Source: Tolypothrix sp. FACHB-123 (GTDB lineage: Bacteria > Cyanobacteriota > Cyanobacteriia > Cyanobacteriales > Nostocaceae). From it: a stretch of 64,000 nucleotides of DNA. The DNA lies in NCBI RefSeq assembly GCF_014697075.1, contig NZ_JACJRE010000009.1:1-64000 (forward strand), read 5' to 3'. Shown one piece after another: positions 59,480-64,000 of the stretch (position 1 is its first letter; the number at the start of each line of letters is the position of its first letter). The translations under genes were made by a program, and so were the position numbers. The notes beneath the pieces are model-generated. The model was not told the origin of the DNA. It searched no databases and saw nothing but the letters and a program-made list of their open reading frames with translations.

Positions 59480-60431
59480 TTAGCTAGACTGATTGCTTGC
59501 TACTTGTTGTACTTGCTCCACAGTCAAATCTAAAGCTTGCGCTATTTGTTCCACACTTAACCCCAAAGCTAACAATCTGGGTATAGCTTCTAATTTTGCT
59601 TGTTGTCTACCTTCTTGTCTACCTTCTTCTAAACCGTCCTGTTTAATAGATTGATACATCCTTGTTTTTTTGAATTCCTCATCTATACCTCAATACAGTT
59701 CAGTTAGCGCCAAAAACATTAAGCTGCGTAGGTTGGGTTGAGGAACGAAACCCAACATTTCCAGGGGTTTGTTGGGTTTCACTTCGTTCAACCCAACCTA
59801 CAATTATCCTTAACTGAACCGTATTGATCTATACCTAACATGGTTGCCAACTCCTCTCGGCTAAGTCTGGTAAATTTGTACAACAGGATAGTTTCTATTA
59901 ATTCTACAATTTGCTTTTTGGTAGTTTCATCAGCCAATTGATTTTTGGCTTGTAAAATTAGTTCTTTACCTCTTTCTATTGCTGTCTCTTCACCTGCGAT
60001 AATTAATTGCACTATAGCAACTTGAAGTGAGGTTTCCGTGACTGTCCCTAATTCATCTAAATAAATACATTGTACTTGAGGACTGTCTAGCAATAAGCGA
60101 TAAGGCTGTCGATCATCTGGCTCTACACTACGTTGAGGATAGATAACCACAGCACGCCAAAAGTTAACAGATGGGTTTTGACGTAAGTAAAGAAATATTT
60201 CCGCAAACAAGCGGCGATAAAAGTTTGTATCTAGTTGAAACTGGACTTCGACAAAGTATAAAGGTTGTTCTGGGGTTTCACTTTCCGGGATAAATACGCC
60301 ATCAATTCTAAAGGCTGTATCTTTGAGTTCAACTGATACAAATTCATAAGCATTAATGTTAACCCTAGTTTCGCCAATGATGGCAAAAAAGATGCTTGGA
60401 ATAAGCTGTAGAAAATTTTGTCAGTTTGCAC
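59480..60431 (-). pseudogene. Rpn-family (DUF2887/DUF4351-type) nuclease gene broken by a MITE and a frameshift
   Basis: Read on the minus strand from GTG 60431 (QTDKIFYSLFQ), the frame is broken near 60390. The sequence then resumes in another frame with YEFVSVELKDTAFRIDGVFI and PEQPLYFVEVQFQLDTNFYR, and continues RRLFAEIFLYLRQNP, the core of the PD-(D/E)xK Rpn/DUF2887 family. After LSREELATMLGI the frame enters the element at 59690-59827 and stops within it. Beyond the element the same frame encodes DEEFKKTRMYQSIKQDGLEE, then GRQEGRQQAKLEAIPRLLAL and a C-terminal DUF4351-like helix (LSVEQIAQALDLTVEQVQQV), ending at 59480. Removing the element and one TSD joins the two parts in frame. The family is thought to be recombination-promoting nucleases. 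Confidence 0.8.
59690..59827. mobile_element. 138-bp MITE with 17-bp inverted ends and an 8-bp target duplication
   Basis: Ends TCAATACAGTTCAGTTA and TAACTGAACCGTATTGA are inverted copies with one mismatch. Both sides have TCTATACC (59682-59689 and 59828-59835). The inside carries a second hairpin with arms at 59728-59757 and 59770-59801 built around GTAGGTTGGGTTGA. No transposase is encoded. Size and 8-bp duplication recall small cyanobacterial MITEs such as those described from Anabaena, but I cannot name the family. Confidence 0.9.
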
Positions 60432-60730
60432 CTTGATTTTCTCATATCGAAAATTCTCTAGTTGCCAGTCTATCAATAAGTTTCTCTACGAGAGTAGTAA
60501 TATAGCAATTCTCAGATATCACCATCAGAAACTAACAAAAATGGCAAAGTTCATCTACCTGTGGTTCATTTGAACTACAATAAGTTCAAATTAGCTATCG
60601 AATGTAAAAATAACTTGATTTTTGCTGCACTCTATAGTGTCTGTAAGCCTTTTAAGGTACACTAGAACGCTGCATACTTGTTTTTTAGTATATTTCGGCT
60701 AAGTAAAATTTCAGTCTAAGAAGTTCGGTT

Positions 60731-62539
60731 ATGGTAGAAGCATCGCTAAACATTACCTTGGAATCTGAGGAAATTCTTATTCAGGATTTAGAGTCAGTAG
60801 ACAAGGATAATCCGCAAAGTTGGAAGAATAAGGTGATTCTTGGTGATTGTTTAGAGGTTTTACAAAAGCTACCGTCTGCAAGCGTTGATTTAATTATCAC
60901 TTCACCTCCATACGCTGATAGTCGAAAAAAAACTTATGGAGGAATTTCTCCAGATGAATATACTGATTGGTTTCTTACAGTAGCTCTAGAGCTAAAAAGA
61001 GTTTTAAAACCAGAAGGTTCTTTCATTCTTAATATTAAAGAAAAAGTAGTTAATGGTGAAAGACATCCTTATGTATTGAATTTAATTTTAGGAATGCAAA
61101 ACCAAGGATGGTTATGGACAGAAGAATATATATGGCATAAGAAAAATAGTTATCCAGGAAAATGGTCTAATCGCTTTCGTGATTCCTGGGAGCGGTGTTT
61201 ACATTTTAACAAGCAAAAGAAATTTAAGATGTATCAGGAATCTGTTATGGTTCCTATGGGAGATTGGGCAAAATCCCGTCTCAAAAATCTGAGCGAAACT
61301 GATAAAAGGCGCGATACTTCTAAAGTTGAAAGTGGGTTTGGTAAGAATATATCTAATTGGGTAGAGCGGAAAATGGCTTATCCAACCAATGTGTTACATT
61401 TAGCAACTGAGTGTGGAAATAAAAATCATAGTGCAGCTTTTCCGAAAACTCTTCCTTCATGGTTTATCAAGCTATTTACTGATTTTAATGATGTAGTTAT
61501 CGATCCATTTGCTGGTTCAGGAACATCTTGTGTAGTAGCTAAAGAGTTGGGTAGAAATTATATAGGAATTGAAATTAAAAAAGAATATTGTGAGCTAGCA
61601 GCAATGAATATTAAAACAGCAGTTGCTAATAGTCAAGTTGTGAAAAATAATAACCAATCTAATGAGGAATTAAATGTGGTTGACCGAGATTATACAATCT
61701 ATCATGATTATTTGATTCAGAAGGTACTTACACCTTTCTACGATAAGAGATTTGAAAAATTGAGTCAATTAAAACTCAAAGATGTTATTAAACGTAAAAA
61801 CCCTTATTTATTTAAAGCAAAAAATATTGAACTTGCTCAAGATTTTGTTGCCAGCATAATTACTGCATTTCTTTCTTCACAAGAAGAAACCATTTTCGGG
61901 AATTTGCTAGAAGGATTTGCAATACATATATCTAAATCTTTGTATGGTGGTTTTAAGTCAAAATTAAACAGTGTCGATCTAGAATTTAAACGAAATGAAA
62001 CTTATTATATTGTAGGGATTAAATCTGGTACTAACTGGGGCAATTCTGACCAAATTAGCAAGATGAAAGATAATTTCAAAAAAGCAAAACAATTATTGAT
62101 AGAACAAGGTATTACCAGCAATATTGTTGCTGTCAATGGTTGTATGTATGGTAAAGATAGTAATCCTTTGAAAGAAGATATCAAAGATCCTGATAAAACA
62201 TATTTTAAATATGCTGGACAAGAGTTTTGGGAATTTATCTCAGAAGATGCCAATCTTTACCAAGAGATGATTGTTCCTATCGGGGAAGAAGCAAAGAAGA
62301 AAGATGAAATTTTTAAATCTACACTTAATGCAAAAGTTAATGAAATGACGTTTGAGTTTATGCAGTATTTTACTGTAAATGGTCGGATTGATTGGATTAA
62401 ACTTGTTGATTATGTATCTAAAAAAGGCGATTTCAAATTAGAACCTATATCTCAACAAATGACGTTAGAACTAGAAGCAGGGGATTCAGATTTAGAAGAA
62501 CCTCTAGATTTAGCAGATGCGCTAGATTTTGAAGAATAG
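60731..62539 (+). CDS. Fused DNA methyltransferase and restriction endonuclease
   Basis: 602 residues. Residues about 28-290 are a class beta amino-methyltransferase: VILGDCLEVLQKLPSASVDL, motif IV DLIITSPPYADSRKK near 58, then a recognition region, and motif I VIDPFAGSGTSCVVAKELGR near 257. SPPY suggests N4-cytosine or N6-adenine methylation. Residues about 300-600 resemble a type II endonuclease: FKAKNIELAQDFVASIITAF, a possible PD-(D/E)xK core VDLEFKRNETYYIVGIKSGT with acidic and Lys residues, and YFKYAGQEFWEFISEDANLY. The combination in one chain would be a complete RM enzyme. No separate specificity subunit is seen. The gene is low in GC and its C-terminus is acidic (DLADALDFEE). Confidence 0.82.
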   Translation: MVEASLNITLESEEILIQDLESVDKDNPQSWKNKVILGDCLEVLQKLPSASVDLIITSPPYADSRKKTYGGISPDEYTDWFLTVALELKRVLKPEGSFILNIKEKVVNGERHPYVLNLILGMQNQGWLWTEEYIWHKKNSYPGKWSNRFRDSWERCLHFNKQKKFKMYQESVMVPMGDWAKSRLKNLSETDKRRDTSKVESGFGKNISNWVERKMAYPTNVLHLATECGNKNHSAAFPKTLPSWFIKLFTDFNDVVIDPFAGSGTSCVVAKELGRNYIGIEIKKEYCELAAMNIKTAVANSQVVKNNNQSNEELNVVDRDYTIYHDYLIQKVLTPFYDKRFEKLSQLKLKDVIKRKNPYLFKAKNIELAQDFVASIITAFLSSQEETIFGNLLEGFAIHISKSLYGGFKSKLNSVDLEFKRNETYYIVGIKSGTNWGNSDQISKMKDNFKKAKQLLIEQGITSNIVAVNGCMYGKDSNPLKEDIKDPDKTYFKYAGQEFWEFISEDANLYQEMIVPIGEEAKKKDEIFKSTLNAKVNEMTFEFMQYFTVNGRIDWIKLVDYVSKKGDFKLEPISQQMTLELEAGDSDLEEPLDLADALDFEE

Positions 62540-62675
62540 AAGAAAATACTGCTGAATATGAGCCTAAATTTAGAGAGTATTATTCGGCATTTTCTAAGTA
62601 TTTACATCATCGGGAATTGACAGCACCTACGATTTCAACCTATTGCTAGGACTTTTTTTTGTAAGACTGGTGATA
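62540..62675. other. Short out-of-frame coding-like tail after the RM gene
   Basis: A frame open from about 62531 to 62649 encodes RIEENTAEYEPKFREYYSAF then SKYLHHRELTAPTISTYC, in a different phase from the RM gene. It may be part of an ancestral longer protein or of another lost gene. Otherwise nothing is seen. Confidence 0.3.
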
Positions 62676-63749
62676 TCAAATACTATTGCTATATTCCCTA
62701 CAGCCTTTTAAAAAAATAGCTTGTCCACCATATTTGAGAGATACTGTAAGAGCAGAGAGAATTTGCACTAACTCCATACCAACCCAACCAGATGACTCAA
62801 CTGGGGGCGTATTTTTCAGAATACAACTAATAAAGCGATCGCACACCCGCGCTAAAGGTTCGCCTGTTTCTACCTCTAATACCTCTTGGCTTTGATTCAT
62901 CGGTAAAAATTGATTATCCTGGTATTCAATTTCACCACTGAGTAAAGTTAAAGGCGACGGATGCAACATTTCATCAAAAATTAAGCTACCACAGTCACCA
63001 ACCACCGCTAACCGCCTTTGTTTATCGGTATTCAACCAGCACAGATGAATATATGCTTGAAAACCATCTGCATAGGTTAGCGTCACCCATACTAAGTCAG
63101 CTAGTCCTTGATTTGGGAAATTAGTAACTCTTTTCTTACCTGCTTGTTGTAGCCACACTGTACCCGTAGCTTGGACTTTTACTGGTAGCTTACCTAACCA
63201 ATTGTTAAAAATAGCAATATCGTGAATTGCTAAGTCCCATAATGCATCAACATCTTGTCTCACAGGCCCTAAGTGAGTACGAGTAGCATAGCCGTAGCGT
63301 AAATTACCTAACTTATCTGCCTGAATTACAGCTTGTCCTTTCTCAACGGCTGGGTGAAATAAATAAGTATGATCCACCATAAGTATTAAATGTTGTTGCT
63401 CTGCTAACTCGCAAAGTTCACGACATTCTAACGGATCTAAAGTTAAAGGCTTTTCGGCTAAAACATGGTAGCCCTGGTTGAGAGCATCCTTAATCAGATG
63501 ATAATGGGTAGTAGCTGGAGTTGCGATCGCTACTGCCATCAAATCTGGTATTTGCTTTACAGCTTGCCAATCAGTAGTTAATAATACATTATCATCTAAT
63601 TTAAATTGCCGTTTTACCGCCGCTAACCGTTCTGGATTCGGGTCTACAACCGCACTAATACTTACTTGCGGATGTTCTAAAAAATTCCGTAGCAAATGCA
63701 CGCCCCAACGCCCAACGCCGAGGACAGCAATTGTAATTTTGTTATTCAT
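62676..63749 (-). CDS. Gfo/Idh/MocA-family NAD(P)-dependent oxidoreductase
   Basis: 357 residues. Rossmann domain ITIAVLGVGRWGVHLLRNFL and the GxGxxG-like start, then AVVDPNPERLAAVKRQF, VAIATPATTHYHLIKDAL and YHVLAEKPLTLDPLECREL, where EKP is the family catalytic Lys. The C-terminal beta-sheet domain follows. Members act on sugars, inositols and nucleotide sugars; the substrate is not predictable. The segment LRYGYATRTHLGPVRQDVDA recalls the group acting on nucleotide-sugar intermediates. No pathway genes are in the window, and the 3' flank converges on the RM gene. Confidence 0.9.
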   Translation of the reverse strand: MNNKITIAVLGVGRWGVHLLRNFLEHPQVSISAVVDPNPERLAAVKRQFKLDDNVLLTTDWQAVKQIPDLMAVAIATPATTHYHLIKDALNQGYHVLAEKPLTLDPLECRELCELAEQQHLILMVDHTYLFHPAVEKGQAVIQADKLGNLRYGYATRTHLGPVRQDVDALWDLAIHDIAIFNNWLGKLPVKVQATGTVWLQQAGKKRVTNFPNQGLADLVWVTLTYADGFQAYIHLCWLNTDKQRRLAVVGDCGSLIFDEMLHPSPLTLLSGEIEYQDNQFLPMNQSQEVLEVETGEPLARVCDRFISCILKNTPPVESSGWVGMELVQILSALTVSLKYGGQAIFLKGCREYSNSI

Positions 63750-64000
63750 TAGTTATTTAGTCATTTGTCATTCTTACAAAGTTGAGGTAGTCCGTTGGCG
63801 GGGTTCCCCCGCTGAAAGGAACTGCCGTCTGAGCGCTGGAAGCAGGCGCTCAGACTTTGCGCTTTGTCATTTGTCATTTGTCTTCCTTCCGCGTCAATGG
63901 TCAAGAAATTCTGGACTATGGACTATGGACTATTGACTCTTGACTAATAACTGAATTATCGGCGTATAAAGAGTATATTGAGTTCAGGGTTGTTCCTGAT
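63750..64000. other. Repeat-containing end of the window
   Basis: Short repeats CATTTGTCATTTGTC, GACTATGGACTATGGACTAT and the hairpins GTTCCCCCGCTGAAAGGAAC and TGAGCGCTGGAAGCAGGCGCTCA fill most of this stretch. No gene is evident. Confidence 0.6.

Noticed and set aside
59788-60210. Separate complete gene inside the Rpn region
   Set aside because: Its 3' end is encoded by the inserted element and its 5' end by the shifted frame; it is one part of a broken gene.
60231-60476. Separate 81-codon gene upstream of the Rpn core
   Set aside because: After about residue 28 it reads the wrong frame of the Rpn sequence; only its start belongs to the family.

Overview
The window looks like chromosome from a filamentous, probably heterocyst-forming cyanobacterium (Nostocales: Nostoc, Calothrix or Tolypothrix type). 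Photosystem II small-subunit genes psbK and psbM and a high-light-inducible gene (hli) place it among cyanobacteria. The palindrome GCGATCGC (HIP1) is very frequent. Many gaps hold runs of seven-base tandem repeats (TTGACTG, CCAATGA, GGGCATT types), a hallmark of heterocystous genomes. The genus cannot be fixed from this sequence. No rRNA, tRNA, CRISPR array or intact transposase was found.

Region by region. 1-5.3 kb: decayed hybrid-kinase remnant, tRNA hydroxylase miaE, a VOC protein, a broken leucine-rich-repeat gene, a GNAT acetyltransferase, a ComF-type phosphoribosyltransferase, a secreted PPC-domain protein and cobS. 5.5-9.2 kb: tgt, psbK, a 2Fe-2S ferredoxin, psbM and a tandem universal stress protein. 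10.2-15.8 kb: DsbA-like oxidoreductase, two tandem CAP-domain genes (one leaderless), an alpha/beta hydrolase, a DUF1816 protein, rlmB and the Mini-III RNase gene. 16.2-20.4 kb: a STAS protein, carA, a lipoprotein aspartic protease overlapping trpD tail to tail.

20.5-31.2 kb is the most unusual part. Two closely related D12-class adenine methylase genes lie either side of an hli gene that carries a clear HLR1 (RpaB) site. Next comes a candidate restriction nuclease gene. After that is a three-gene cassette encoding a helical protein, a 985-residue Hsp70/actin-fold ATPase and an 842-residue dynamin-like GTPase. The methylases, nuclease and cassette are all on the minus strand and could form an accessory or defence island.

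32-41.3 kb holds an HpnI/ceramide-glucosyltransferase-like GT, a cyclic-peptide-type ABC exporter, a small secreted protein, a 14-repeat WD40/NB-ARC protein and a CHASE2-Ser/Thr kinase, which suggests signalling or conflict functions. 41.7-53 kb is mostly housekeeping: SGNH hydrolase, ispH, ABC exporter, parvulin, lipB, hpf/lrtA, prxQ, a membrane acyltransferase, a Uma2 nuclease and obgE.

53-64 kb: a TerB plus Mo-nitrogenase-C-domain fusion, a possible small-molecule group (GCS2-type ligase, methyltransferase, heme-oxygenase-like diiron enzyme), three small conserved proteins, an Rpn-family nuclease gene broken by a 138-bp MITE with an 8-bp target duplication, a single-chain methylase-restriction enzyme fusion and a Gfo/Idh/MocA oxidoreductase. 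Repeats of several families fill the intergenic spaces and often run up to, or into, the 5' ends of open reading frames, so several start codons had to be moved downstream.
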